Positions 32,980 to 45,300 are shown, numbered from the stretch's first letter. The stretch is 64,000 bases of DNA from Nepenthes gracilis (GCA_033239525.1 BSYO01000016.1:5591045-5655044); one strand, 5' to 3'. Notes: generated from the letters alone by a model not told the origin. Made by a program: numbers and translations.

Positions 32980-32984
32980 TTATG

Positions 32985-33193
32985 TGTAATTTCAGATTAC
33001 ATATGTTGTTTTTTTGTTGAANCGCTGTCCTCTTAGAGGCTAATTTGGTATTATCTGTTGTACCGTTTGCTCGGGGTATGCCCTAACTTTTTATGTTTTA
33101 ATTCCAAGTCCAAATACTTGGAGATAAAACATAGATCTTGTAATTTTTTCTCCCTTTAATCCAAAATACTTACTTACCAAAAAAAAAAAAAAT
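32985..33193 (+). mobile_element. Short 5'-truncated LINE tail copy
   Basis: It contains the palindrome-like CCTCTTAGAGG, the GCTCGGGGTATGCCCTAAC box at 33069, the hairpin TTAATTCCAAGT / ACTTGGAGATAA, and ACTTACTTACC-A15 ending at 33193. One undetermined base (n) lies at 33022. Confidence 0.8.
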
Positions 33194-34010
33194 TAGTAAC
33201 GGCTCTGATACTTTTCTCTAGCACGATAACTGGCACCCTATGGGCCCGCTGAGCAGTGTCAGTACTGACCGTATTCGTCTTGTCACGGGGCTGCCTTGGC
33301 ATGCCAAAGTCTTCCATTTAATCAGAGACAACCATTGGGCCTGGTCTAATCTTTATGATCAGGAAGTGTCTAGTCTTGCAGAAAACATGCCCAATTATCT
33401 CCCTAACAGCGAGCACAAGGACTTCCTTATATGGGACGGGAGCCCGATTGGTATTTTCTCGGCTCGATCTGCCTACCTTCTGATCCACCCACCCAAGCAG
33501 AAACTGAACTGGACCAACTTAGTCTGGGGCCCCTCCCATATTCCTGCCCACGCCTTTACTCTTTGGCTGGTTATCAAAGGTAGGCTTAATACCTCTGACC
33601 GCATACATGGTGTTCCAAACCTATCCAATACTTGCATTCTTTGCAGTTTGGATGATGAAACCCATGAATACCTTTTCTTCTCCTGTCCCTTCTCTAGATC
33701 CTTATGGACCAATATTCAAAGAAAAGCTGGCATCCAGTGGCCTTACCCCAAATGGTTCCATAACATTATGTGGGCTGCTCATCAATGGAAAGGAAAGAAT
33801 CTTATTGCTCTATCCAAGCGCCTTTCTCTTGCGGCCACTGTATATTTTATTTGGAAAGAACGAAATCATCGGATCTTCCAAAAATCCTCCCCTCAGGTTA
33901 TATCACAAATTTGCTCTCAAATAACAAATGTCGTTCGGGACAAGTTGAAGGCATCCTTGTCTGCTAACGGGCGTCCTGCCCGTTCGCTTATGGTCCGTTG
34001 GAACTTATAA
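33194..34010 (+). pseudogene. LINE-5 ORF2 C-terminal region (zf-RVT)
   Basis: It runs from SNGSDTFL-stop-HDNWHP (TAG for Trp at about 33219) to RTGLPWHAKVFHLIRDNHW-like sequence, LVWGPSHIPAHAFTLWLVIK, the zinc motif CILCSLDDETHEYLFFSCPF (the His position is shifted to HEY), NIMWAAHQWKGKNLIALSKR, YFIWKERNHRIFQ and SLMVRWNL, stop. After the first TAG the frame is open for 256 codons. Everything upstream is missing through 5' truncation. Confidence 0.85.
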
Positions 34011-35485
34011 AAAAAAAATAGAGGAAAGTTTAGATCATAGTTTCCTCGAAGGAACTTTGATTTCTTGCTTTGATTTCCATTTTGTAAATTTGTTTTTGGC
34101 TCTTTGTGCTTTCCCCTATTGGGGATTGTACCATCTTGGACGGTGGCTTTTATCTCGTTGTTGTTATTAGTGTTACCTCGCCGTAGCTTTCTCTTCGTCT
34201 CCTCTTCTCTGGGAGAGCGCTTCTTTTCTGTTTTCTTTTTCTTTTCTCCTGCTCATACCTCAAAAAAAAAAGTTATATATTTATACTGTATACAAAAAAA
34301 AATTGTTTTATTTTTATTGTATACCAAAATAATAATAATAATAATAATAAAAGAAAAAAAGAAAAGAAAATGAGGGTGTGTGTTGGAGATTGTGATATTG
34401 CCTTCTCTTCAGTTGTGGCTCGGATGGGGTTCTGTGCTGTTATGACTATAGCATCGAGACAACTGATACATGCAATTGGTTCTCGAATGTGGTACCTGCT
34501 TTCTTCCCCTTACTGATGCTGAAGCAATGTCCTTTGGGCAACATGAATTCTGATGCTGCCTTTCCGAAAGGACAGTTGTGCTAGTTTTGTGTTGAAGGTT
34601 GTAATGCAGCAGCTGATGGGCTTGGTCGCTTGCTGGTAGTAGCCTTTACATTGAGGTGCCACGGCAGATCTCTTGATCCACCGGGTGATTCATGGGTGTG
34701 GACTGCACCTGGAAATTGCCTGTTGAAGTGAGTATATTGGCTCCTGTTTTTACTCTGAATCAGGATGCTGATGCTGGTAGGAGGCGGGTACCATGTTCAG
34801 TGTCCAAAGTTTGCTTAATGAATGTAGATGATCTCCTCCGGCTGAGTTGGGGTTTTCTGCCTGATGATGCTTTAGGAAGGGTTGGGTCGTCAGCTGGTAT
34901 ATGTGTCTTTTTTGGTAAGTAGCTGGTATATGTGTCACCAGATGGATGGTATGGTTTTGAGTAGGGTTTTGTTTGGATGACTCTCTTTTGTGTATATAGA
35001 ATCTGGGGTCGCTGGTTTATCCTCTGCCGAGCCTGCATTAGAGATTTTGGGTGTAGCGCTGGGCTTGCCAGATTATGGCTCGGGTGTTTTTTTACTATTG
35101 TTGTAGAAGTTGGGACAGCTGCGTTTCGTATTCATTCTTCTAGCTGGAGTGCTGATGCTACTGATGATGGTGGATTAGCCGCTTGAGAAGGTGCTGATTT
35201 GCTGGTTACTAGTAAACACGCTGAAGGCTGTGGCTGCTGGATTACTAGAAGCAGCTGCTGGTCCTGGGAGAAAGAACCTTGCTGCTGTTTATAGCTAATG
35301 CTGTTGATGTGGGAGGAATTGGTTTGTCTGATTTTGGGTGCAGGTTCTGGAATTGTTAATTCTGGATCTTGGTGGCCAGATGATGCTGGAGTTCCCATTA
35401 GTGCTTTTCTTGTTGAATTTGTTTTTTTAGGTTTGTTTTTGTTGTGGGGCTGGGTTGCTTCGGTCGATTTAGATGAAATACACCT
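34011..35485 (+). mobile_element. LINE-5 3' UTR, left part
   Basis: A post-stop A-tract at 34009-34019 is followed by about 240 bp ending CTCATACCTC-A10 (34262-34271), an (AAT)n microsatellite at 34327-34351, and then 1.1 kb of TGC/CTG-rich sequence. It is interrupted by a minus element at 35486-37546 and resumes at 37562. A 13-bp tail insertion lies at 34908-34920. Confidence 0.7.
34908..34920 (-). mobile_element. 13-bp LINE tail insertion
   Basis: T6-GGTAAGT is flanked by the perfect 16-bp duplication AGCTGGTATATGTGTC (34892-34907 and 34921-34936). Confidence 0.92.
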
Positions 35486-37546
35486 TTTTTTTTTTTTTCT
35501 AGCAGCACTTTGATCACTTATAAAAATAAGACAAAATAATATATTTATCTCCAAGATTTCACTTCAAGATAAAACATAATACGCTAAGACGCCTTGAAAA
35601 TGGACCATCGCATATCCGAATATACAAAAATACCTCTGTGAGGACTACGACACGAAAACGACAATATTTGACATTTTCATCAGAAACAAGACTGAAATCA
35701 GTCAACACAAAATACTCAAAAGCAACCATGGCTCCAAGGCACCACCAAAACGATGCAATTGCATCCTAGTCAAATGGGCTTCCCAAATGGCAGCAGATCT
35801 TCAGCACAAAAATCTAGCCATCATCCATCAGCATCCACGTTGGAAATCAGAACCCAAAAACAGGCTGCAACGACAGGCAGCAGCAACTTCCCAAACCAGT
35901 TACAGCTACATATGGGCAAATGGAAGCATGAAAGCAGACGCAACTGCATACTCCATCTTCATCAGGGCTGCAACTACCTCCAATTCAACCTCTGCCAACC
36001 AACAGCTGCCCTTGACTTGCTTCTAAAAAAGGGGGGCAGCAGCCATCAGGGGCAGCAACAATGGCAGAGCCACCAACTTCAGCCTAGCTGCACACCAGTC
36101 TTACCAGAAGCATTGTCACCACCGGCAACAGCAGCTTCATCACCACGCACAGCTCCAGCACAAGAAATTCTCAATAGCACCACACATGCTCCCACTACCC
36201 AAATTGTATACACAATTTCAACAGCAAACATGCATAAAGCATCAGTGTGAGAAGAAAAGCTGAAAATCAGGCGCAGATCCCGCCAGCACCAAGTTCCCAT
36301 TCCGTGTAATCTACATAGCAATGGAAACTACATCCACATAGGCTATGCCATCAGCCAACGAACAACCCAAGCCACCAATATGATCCAAAGAACTGTGTCA
36401 TCCAAAAGAATACCGGCAGCCAAGATATGGCACTGCACCATATCAGCAGCTGATAGTAAATTGACATAGCAGTTCAACCACCAAGAGCCAAGAGACATCC
36501 TAGCAGGATCAGCAATGACTAATAGGACAACTATCATCAGCAATTTTTAGCCAACCAAAGATCCAAGGACCATATCAATTGCAATCCTAGCATACACAGG
36601 CCGCAGCACTAAAGGCGAGCTAAACCTTGGTACCCCGTAAAACAAGAATCGCCAATAAGCCAATCCCGGCAGCAGTATTACAGAACACACCGATGGGATC
36701 GCCAACGCAAACTACAGCCCAAGCAACATAGTTGCAAAGCAGCAAAGAGCAATAATCGGCTGTAGAAACTAGACAAAAAGCAGTCCGATGGACTGCATCA
36801 TATGCTCACCACAATCAAGCGACAAGCAAAGCCAGCACTGTCTCAGCAGGAAGGAATTTTAGCAACCAAGAAAAACTCAATCTGCTCCTCTGGCTTCAGC
36901 CAAATGAGCCCAATCCATAAATACCAAGGTTCCCCCAACCCAAACACAAATGGGACACCCAAATTTACCAAGAGCAAAGACCACAAGAGCTTCTACTGCA
37001 CCAATCCCTTCAAGATGAGGCAAGAAAAGGCAAATTGTTGCAATGCAACAATTGCACAAAAACAGTCAAGGAGTTGACTCCGCCCCCGGCAAGGTGCAAG
37101 GTCAAGATCCAGATCGAACCACGAAGCTCCACCAATGTCACTGACAAAGTGAAAAAGCAATCCAGCTGGACTCACCAAGAAGGAACTTCAAGCCTGCATT
37201 AGGGCCTCACCAGCCACGCAGCCTCCTCAACCAAGTGACCCAATCCAGACAAAGACACGGGCACCCCCAACCCAATCAAATTTAGACACCGCAGAGAACA
37301 AACAGAGCAACGCCGGAGGACAATCGGCTGCATCGATTCCATCAAGATGAGGAAGGATCCCACATACGGACTTGTGAGAGAAGTAGGCCTGCAACCAAAC
37401 CTCAGCAGTTCGCAGCAAGGCCCTCCGGCCGCAGCTTCACAGCCCTGCACCAACAAGGCACATGGGCACCAAACCACAACAAACCAGACAGCAGCACGGG
37501 TTCAGATCCAACATCAGTTGCAGCGCCCAGAACCAAAATACAGGCC
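35486..37546 (-). mobile_element. 2.06-kb LINE derivative with TSD, variant tail
   Basis: A 15-bp TSD, AGATGAAATACACCT, lies at 35471-35485 and 37547-37561. The body is CAG-rich with no coding motif. The terminal hairpin is recognisable (arms TTTATCTTGAAGT and ATCTTGGAGATAAA-like at about 35540-35576). The last bases before the poly(A) read GATCAAAGTGCTGCTAG on the minus strand instead of TTACTTACC, so this is a different 3'-end subfamily. The 5' end has no ORF1 start palindrome, so the copy is probably 5'-truncated. Confidence 0.85.
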
Positions 37547-37561
37547 AGATGAAATACACCT

Positions 37562-37737
37562 AGGAGAGGTTTTTCAATTTTCTTTTAATTGGCTCATGAT
37601 CTTGTTCACGGTGATACTCGGGGTATGCCCTAACTCATTGTTCTAAATCTAAGTTGGCAAAACACTTGGAGTTAGAATATCATTTTTGTAATTTTCATTT
37701 CATTTAATTCATTTAACTTACTTGCCAAAAAAAAAAA
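37562..37737 (+). mobile_element. LINE-5 3' end with tail
   Basis: This continues 34011-35485. It has the ACTCGGGGTATGCCCTAAC box at 37616, the hairpin CTAAATCTAAGT / ACTTGGAGTTAG, and AACTTACTTGCC-A11 ending at 37737. After removal of the nested element, the LINE-5 3' UTR is about 1.65 kb. Confidence 0.8.
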
Positions 37738-37740
37738 TTG

Positions 37741-37782
37741 AGATGGATAGCTTAGTGGTGATGAGAGGGACACCAAGATATC
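37741..37782 (-). pseudogene. 42-bp LINE ORF2 island
   Basis: On the minus strand it reads RYLGVPLITTKLSI, the conserved segment just after the RT palm (compare RYLGVPLISTRLSI in LINE-1). It is stranded between a + poly(A) and a - poly(A); the rest of its LINE is not adjacent. Confidence 0.75.
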
Positions 37783-38084
37783 TTTTTTTTTCTTTGGTAA
37801 GTAAGTAAATGAAATTAAATGTAAATGAAAGTACAAAATGATATTCTAACTCCAAGTGTTTTGCCGAATTAGAGGTAGAACAACGAGTTAGGGGATATCC
37901 CGAGCATACCTAGGTCCAAGTTTAGGACCGACCTATAAGGAACTTAAAAAATTAAACTAAATACAACATCTAGATGAGCCACATTTAACCCGGCCTTTCT
38001 CCACCTGGCCACATTACAGTTTCGCCAAAAAAACTAGGATCAAGCTAGGAACATCATTCCGAAGCCAGTAGGAACACCATCATC
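37783..38084 (-). mobile_element. Short LINE tail copy
   Basis: T9-C-TTTGGTAAGTAAGTAAATG, a hairpin (CTAATTCGGCAAAACACTTGG on the minus strand, arms partly decayed), a box, and about 180 bp of 3' UTR. It is interrupted at 38071-38084 by the next element, and a few bases resume at 39395-39413. Confidence 0.7.
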
Positions 38085-39380
38085 TTTTTTTTTTTTTGGT
38101 AAGTAAGTATTTTGAATTAATGGAAAAAAAATTACAAATTCGATATTTTAACTCCAAGTATTTTGACTTGGGAGTAAAACATAACCCGCTGGGGCATACC
38201 CCGAGCAACAAGTACATCCGGAGGTACATAACAGACCTCTAAGAGGCCAACGTTCTACAAAATCTATAGAAAATGAAAAATATTACATCACAAAACAGCG
38301 GGTCCAACCCACTGCAACCCAAGACAGCCGCCGCTACAATGTAGCAGCAGCAACAAAAGAAATCACCAATCCAGGTTCAAGAATCCACTCAGCTATGGAA
38401 GCTACAGCAACTTTGCCATATCCGCCAGCCTTGTACATCCAAGTCACCAAAAGGATCCAGGATAACTAGCATCCTTATCCAGGTCATCCAAATCAGCATC
38501 GACTGATAACATCAGCCAAGAGAATCTACAGCAGGCTCAGTACTGCTCCAGCAGCAAAAAAACAGCCTCCAGCTTATCAAATCCATGCAAACTGCACAAG
38601 AGGTGAGAATGAAGAAGCAAGGAAACCGACATCAGCTGCCTTCCAGCACAGCATCCGGATTATGCACCATTCCAGCATCTGTGGCTGAAGCTGGCATCAT
38701 AAGAAATCAAGTCTCCACCAGCTACAGCATTTTTGCCAATGGGAACTTTATGCCATCCGTGAGCCTTTTCAGCACCACAATGCGGCCGCCTTCAGCAGCA
38801 GCAGTAGAGCAAACAGCATCGAACAGCCTCAGCAAAGACAAATCAGCGTTGGCATCTGGAGCAGCATCCTTTAGCAACAGCAAGTATTAGAACCCCACAG
38901 CATCCATCAGCTGATAGTAGCTCCCATCAGCGGCATTTTACCCCAAAAACAAACGGCTGATTGCATCAGCAGAGGTAAAACAGCGAGCTGATTTAGTCTT
39001 TGGGACATCAGCCGGAGGGGATGACAAGCAGCCATCCGAGATACAATGACGCAGCAGCACACAGGTCCTTCAGGGACAGCACCCAGAAAAGCAGCTACTC
39101 ATCAAGCCGGCCAAGGTTCCTAAGAACATCCCCCCTGCAAACAACATTCCTTTACTCCACCACAGCTCATAGCAAGAGCAAAGTGAGTTAGACTCCGCCG
39201 AAGCAGTGGGCTCATTGAGATCCATCCACAACCATCGACTACAGAGTAGGGGACAGCATCAAAGGAAGGCTTTACAGCACCATCTACTTCAGATGCTGCT
39301 CTTCAACAGCAAGAATAGAATCAATTTGCGACCAACAAAACATTCCACCCTCAACAAGATCAGATCGCATTTTTTTGGTG
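38085..39380 (-). mobile_element. 1.3-kb 5'-truncated LINE 3' UTR with TSD
   Basis: A perfect 14-bp TSD, GGAACACCATCATC, lies at 38071-38084 and 39381-39394. It contains CAG-rich 3' UTR, the CCTCTTAGAGG palindrome near 38236, the box GGCATACCCCGAGC, the hairpin (CTCCCAAGTCAAAATACTTGG on the minus strand) and ACTTACTTACC-A14. Confidence 0.88.
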
Positions 39381-39413
39381 GGAACACCATCATCATCATC
39401 CAGGTGTCAATTC

Positions 39414-40140
39414 TTTTTTTTTGGTAAGTAAATATTTTGGATTAATGGGAGAAAAAATAAGTTACAAAATCTATGTTTTATCTCCAAGTATTTTGACTTG
39501 AAAAAAAAACATAACACGCTAGGGCATACCCCGAGTAACTGGTACATCAGATAATACAAAAAAAACCTCCATGAGGACAATGTTTAACAGAAACAACAAA
39601 ATATGAAATCTGTCAAATGTTACACATGAACAGACTCATAATCAGTTACTCCCGATTCCACAGAAGTAACTCAGCAAATCGAAAAGCATCCGAGCCGATT
39701 CAGCTCCTCTGGACCGCAGCTCCATTATCAATCTTCACAAAAACAGGAGGGCATCAACCAGCAACAGGAGGAAGCCTTAAGCTGAGACCCAATGATAGCG
39801 CATTCCGAAGCTAGGTCCCGACTGCATCCAATTCCAGTATGATGGCCTGCATCATCAGTAACATGAAAACAACATTTGCTGAAGTCCAGCATAATAGCAG
39901 GACAGTGGGCACTAGCAACTGCTGCCATTCACCCATCAGTAGCTACCGACCGTAGCACAAATCAACCACAATGGGATCAATGCACCACAACTCAACCATA
40001 CATCAGTCCAACGAAGCCCAACAGGCCTTCTAAATCGGATGGATAGGCGCTCCACCAAAATAGCAACCTAGCCATTCACCACATTCAGGAAGTGAACCAC
40101 AGGGAGCAAACACGAGATCAGCACCCTATGCTGGTAGAGC
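39414..40140 (-). mobile_element. LINE 3' UTR copy, subfamily of 3610-7746
   Basis: T9-GGTAAGTAAATATTTTGG, hairpin and box. The 540 bp that follow are nearly the same as 3775-4310, with small indels. It is truncated where the next tail begins at 40141. Confidence 0.75.
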
Positions 40141-41597
40141 TTTTTTTTTTTTTTTTGGTAAGTAAGTAAATGAAATTAAATTTAAATGAAAGTACAATAC
40201 GATGTTCTCACTCCAAGTGTTTTGCCGACTTAGAGGTAGAACAACGCACTGGGGCATCCCCGAGCACCACCATGAATAAAAGAAACCATGGAACCAAGAG
40301 AAAAAATAGATTGAACATCAACTAAACGAAAACCATCTAAACAGGACATAAGCCCGACCTAAAAACGCTTACTACAACATTAGCTGTAAGAAATTTGTTT
40401 AGCAATCAAAATTAGATCAAACTGATCTCTAAACATCCAAAGAAGATCCAGATGCCAACAGCAAAGATCAAGAAACGGTAAGACATGCACTACTCATCAA
40501 ACTGCCCAGAGCAACTTTGCAGGGGCATTCGTGCACAGAAGCTTCCAAAAGAACAACACCAAAATAGGCTAGTATCCCATCCTGCAAGTTCTCCCAACAT
40601 ACTGCTCAGATTCAGCAGCCTCTACCATAAGCTATTAGCAAATATGCATACCTATGCTCGGAACTGGAGCGGTCATTATCAGCTAATAGCCCAGTTAAAG
40701 AACCCAGCTCAAGCATCTTCATTCCAGCACCAACCGTTAGCTGGGACCCTAGCCTTTTTCATCCCAACAGAGAGGGCACCATCATTTGCAAGGTTCTAAG
40801 GAAATAGATTCAGCATTTCCATAGTGAGCAACAGAAAATGGCTGAGAGCCAGATGATGCTCCATGGAATACAACACCACATTGAAAAGGAGGAACAAAAC
40901 ACACCCTCCATGGGGAGAGAAGCAACCTGCCTTTGCAAACCTGATACAGGTTGACTACAAACCAAAACAAAAGAGGCTAACCCGTAGCCATACAGAGGAA
41001 TAAGGTCGCCAAGTCATACAGCAGTATAATGCAGAATCTCTTAATTTGACAATCAACAAAGCCAACCACACACAATTCAAGAGGCAACATGCTTCAATCA
41101 ACACTCTTTGCCATCAACAGAAATGATCAAAGCAGGAGAAAGGATCAAAACAAGGGTCCCCAAAGCAAAAAGAGGAAACCCCAAACAAAAAAACCCCATC
41201 AACAAAGGCCTAGGAGCCGGAAGAGCCCCTGGATTTTTTTGAGGCAGTTTTTTTCTTTTTCCTAGACTTCGAGTTCTTCCAATGATCAAAATCCATGGCC
41301 AACATGTCAGCTTCCTCATTATTAGAAGTATCCAGAAAATATTTCATATAAATCCTCTTGATAGAGCTTGGTGTACGCTCAAGATCATCATCATCAACCG
41401 GATTGAGAGACTGCTCAGTAGCAGGATGATCAGGGGACGCAGGAATACCAGCAAGGCCCAACTGAGTAGGCAGATGTGCCTGATTATGAAGCAGAGAGGA
41501 TGGAGAAACACTAGCAAGGCCCAACTGAGAAGGCAGATGTGCCTGATTTTCAGGCAAGGAGTCCACAGCAACAAAAGGATCAAGCTGCCACCTAGAG
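40141..41597 (-). mobile_element. ORF1-only element, 5' part missing
   Basis: The tail T16-GGTAAGTAAGTAAATG, hairpin and box lie at 40141-40270. About 940 bp of 3' UTR follow, then the ORF1 C terminus at 41210-41566. It is cut at 41598 by the poly(A) of the neighbouring element. No ORF2 lies between ORF1 and the tail. Confidence 0.7.
41210..41566 (-). pseudogene. ORF1 C-terminal fragment with conserved stop
   Basis: The 118-codon open stretch contains an imperfect duplication (NQAHLPSQLGLASVS and NQAHLPTQLGLAGIP), then RTPSSIKRIYMKYFL and HWKNSKSRKKKKTASKKSRG, SSGS, stop. The TP-x-SI-x-RI-x2-KY motif and basic tail match the other ORF1-only elements. The DUF4283 and CCHC parts are not present here. 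Confidence 0.7.
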
Positions 41598-42269
41598 TTT
41601 TTTTTTTTTTTGGTAAGTAAGTATGTATTTTGGATTAATCGGGAGAAAAATTTATAAAAAATTATGTTATAACTCTAATTTTTTGAATTAGAGTTAGAAC
41701 ATAAAACGCTAGGGCATACCCCGAGCACCTGGTACAACAGAGAATTCCTCAAAAAATCAAAGAGGAGCTATCTAACAGAAGAGCAAAAATGGTACATTTT
41801 CGGTATACATAATCTAAAGCAAAAAAACACTACCGAGAAGACCGGAGCAACCATCCGATCACCCCCGCAGTAACTAACAACATCAAACCGGAACAGCCGG
41901 CAACCCAAGGCATCCTAGTTTTCCACCATCAAGGAGCACTTGGCAGCTGTAAAAAAAACATCAACAGAGCATACCCTACCCTCAAGCTTCCAGAGGAACC
42001 ATCAACAGCCAGGCCACCCCGCCATTCACATGCCCACGCAAGAGCACAGCAGCCAGCATCCAAAAACAAGAGCTGCCATCCAGCATCATCTTCGAAGAGG
42101 CTGCACATCAACAATCCCACAATCAATGTCAAGGTGTAGCAAGGACCCAACCAGCTCCTTGAAGCTGAATCCCAACAGTAATCGAACCAAAAACAGAACC
42201 CACATAGCAGCAGCGCTTAGGCATTCGACTGAAATGACAAAATAGTGAGCAATTCCCAGCTGCTACATC
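41598..42269 (-). mobile_element. LINE 3' UTR copy, left part (subfamily of LINE-7)
   Basis: Tail T14-GGTAAGTAAGTATG. Read on the minus strand, the hairpin is CTAACTCTAATTC, AAAA, AATTAGAGTTA, in which both arms changed together relative to the usual CTCCAAGT / ACTTGGAG. The 3' UTR is close to 13800-14410. It is interrupted by the TSD-bounded element at 42270-44277 and resumes at 44293. Confidence 0.8.
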
Positions 42270-44277
42270 TTTTTTTTTTGTAAGTAAGTGATTTGGATTA
42301 ATGGGAGAAAAGAATTACAAATTAGGATTTATCACCAAGTGTTATTCCGACTTGGGGATAAACCTAAATAGCTAGGGCATGCCCGAGCACTTTGATACAA
42401 TAGATGAAACCTACTAAAAGATAAAAATGCAGGAATTCATACAATACCAGAAAACCACACAAGATGGTTCCTAAACAAGGAGCATGCCAATCCATGCCAA
42501 AAACTTTTAAAGTCAGCAACAAAATGTAGCCAGCAGCTAATCAGCCAACAGCCAACATATTACCAACTCAAGATGAGCTTCGTCTTCAGGAACCGGGAGC
42601 AACAGCACCGAGTCCCCATCGAAAAAGGTCAGCATACACATCAACAATGAAAGGCATCCGACCAGCAGCTGAATTCCAACAGCAGCAACATCTTTGGCTA
42701 ACTAACATAGCAGCAAATCTCAAAAGAAACCTTAAATCCAAGGCTTCAGCCTCAAAACGCATCATACCAATGCTGGAAGGGTGGCAGCTGCAACTGAGCC
42801 CCATCCCAGCAGCATCTTCCGGCCGCAGCTTCACAGCCCTGCATCATCAAGGCACACGGGCACCGAACCACAACAATCCAGACAGCAGCACAGGAGCAGA
42901 TCCAGCATCAGTTGCAGCACCCAGAACCAAACTACATGCCATCTGCCTAAGCAAAAACTCGACCAAGAATATGAAAGCCAATACAGGCCTACCAATTCCC
43001 TTTCAATTTCAGGGACAAATGATTATCTGCAATCTCAGCATCAAAAGATGCAACAAACCACACTCCAAAAGCATGCAATAACAAAATCCAGCACCAACGA
43101 GCAACAGACAGAGCATAAAGAGGCAGCAGCATACCATTTACCATGCCCCAAACCTCCAGATCCACCAGACACCATCAGTGCCAGGGGCAATGAACCAACC
43201 ATCACCAGAAGGCACTATCAGCAACTCCTGATGCAGAGGACGAAGCATCCGCAAATTCAGCAAGCAAGATTGCAGAAAAAGAGATCTCGAGACAGAAGAT
43301 AAATCCAATGTCCCTCAATCACATTCTGGCCGCAGCAAAGGATCAATAAAGGCAAAGGAGGCATGTATCAATCATTGCAGCAAGCCATACATTAGATGAA
43401 GTTGCAGCAAGGCAACAACATCAATACATCGGGCTGAATTAGCCGCATAAGCAGTCCAATGGATAGCAACACAATCACCACAATTAATTAGCTCACACAG
43501 TGGCATCACCTCAAACAAGAAGAGCATATAGCCACCAAAAAGAACCACAAACACCGCTTCAAATCACCTCACCAAGAAACCTAATCCATAAGCCCACGGC
43601 TCCCCCTACCCAATCAACAAATGGGAAACACAGCCAATCGAGCAGATCCGGGCACATTCGGCAACATCACTACTACGAGAAGAGGCAACAGCCCACCGAA
43701 GCCCAATCAGCAAGCCATTAATGCAAACCGCATCTCACCCCATAAGGCAAACAATTAGAGACAACAACCTCGCAGGAGCTCGACCAACAGCCAGCCACCG
43801 CATCCAAGATAACACTATCGGATCACCAATCATCAGCCGTAAAGCTCCACCCAGAGCAAAGATGGGCACCCCAAACCCAACCAACAATGGTGATTCACAC
43901 TGGCAAAGGAAAGCCAATCCAATGTACCTCAAGACTTCAGTGCATGTGAAGCCAAACAGAGCGAGACCCCCAGAAGCCAGAGAGGAAGCAGCTCCCGGCC
44001 ACGATCGAAAGTTCGAGGCATCCAACAGTTCACGGCCGCACAACCGGCATCGGTCAAGCAACACCAAACCAGCCACGAACTCTTCAACCGAAGACGAGCC
44101 TTCGCCTCACACCAAGGCGAAAAGATGGTCAAAATCACAGGCAATCAAAATCGCAGGCAACACCGAAATCATCGAGGTCGCCGAGGCCGACAACACCAGA
44201 GCATAGAAGCCGGGTGACGGGGGGCCGGGCAAGCAACCGGGAGGCCGGCCATGGCAGGCACCGGAGCCGCCCGGCAC
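42270..44277 (-). mobile_element. Full-length ORF-less LINE derivative (2.0 kb)
   Basis: A perfect 15-bp TSD, CCCAGCTGCTACATC, lies at 42255-42269 and 44278-44292. On the minus strand it starts GTGCCGGGCGGCTCCGG, then CCTGCCATGGCCGGCCTCCC, which closely matches the + element at about 46071-46105. It then has GC-rich sequence, CAG/TGC-rich sequence, the terminal box and hairpin (TTTATCCCCAAGT / ACTTGGTGATAAA) and CACTTACTTAC-A9. No ORF1 or ORF2 motif is present. The related 3' UTR at 14405-14425 (CCCAACTGCTACATCAACAC) shows the unoccupied site. Confidence 0.85.
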
Positions 44278-44292
44278 CCCAGCTGCTACATC

Positions 44293-45300
44293 AACACTGT
44301 CTAAACCGAAAGATTGGCAACTGAGGCCAACAATTCACCAACTGCGAGTGTAGAAAATCAGCATTGCCTGCAGCGCTTCCATGAACAGGTGTAGGGGCAG
44401 CTTGAAATATTTGCTGTGGAAAGGAGCATCACAAAATCTGCAGTGCCCACAAACCCCAACAGCAACAAACCTGCTAGTCAACAAGCCGGCCATGGAATCC
44501 CACAGGACAGAAATACACCATTCTACAGCACGCAGTACGCCGCAAACCAGAAAGGATAAACAACAAGCAACTACAACACATCGCCACATAACCACTAACC
44601 TACTACAAACCAAATGCAGAACATCTTCAAAGAAGGATACAGGCGACATTCAGTATTGATAGCCTTCATCAGCAATACCATCTCCTTTCATCTACCAGCT
44701 CCCAGCTTCGGACAGCATTCCATCATGGGAGAGCACGCAGGACAGCATCTTCATTTCCATCAGAACAGACAGAATCATCCGCATCCACCCAACAGCACAT
44801 ACTGCCTATCAGCCAAGTTCAAGCCATCAGGGATCCAAAACTTCCAATTCACACCAACCAGAATCTCCTCCCAGCATTCCAGCAAGAAGACAAGACACAA
44901 TTACCCATTCGCTGAAGAAAATGTGCACCACATGAGAAAATTTCAAGAGCACAGAAGACAAACAGATCCGCTACATTCATTGCACTTTTAGAGAATCCAC
45001 AGCAACAGCGGCGTGGCCAAATCAGCTTGATACACAGCCCAACAGCATCTCAGAACAATGGACAAGCAGGCTGTACAACCCCTGCAAAAACCGTGGGCAT
45101 CAATCATGCAAGCAACCATGGGCATCACAATCCATATTTCATCGATAGCAACAAGTGCAGGCAACCCAGCACAGATTCATACCCCAGCCAACAGCACTGT
45201 ATATCCGCTCCAAAACTTCTGCTGCCGCCATGTTCTTTCAATTATACATGATCAGCCCATCACTCCTCAGGCAGAGGCAACATCAGTCCCACCAGCTTCC
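44293..45300 (-). mobile_element. LINE 3' UTR copy, right part
   Basis: This continues 41598-42269 after the nested element and parallels 14415-16000 (without the SINE). The CAG-rich sequence has no coding motif. It ends where the LINE-1 5' end begins. Confidence 0.7.

Noticed and set aside
33022..33022. Undetermined base as a sign of a special site
   Set aside because: It is a single n in a T-rich stretch, most likely a sequencing ambiguity.
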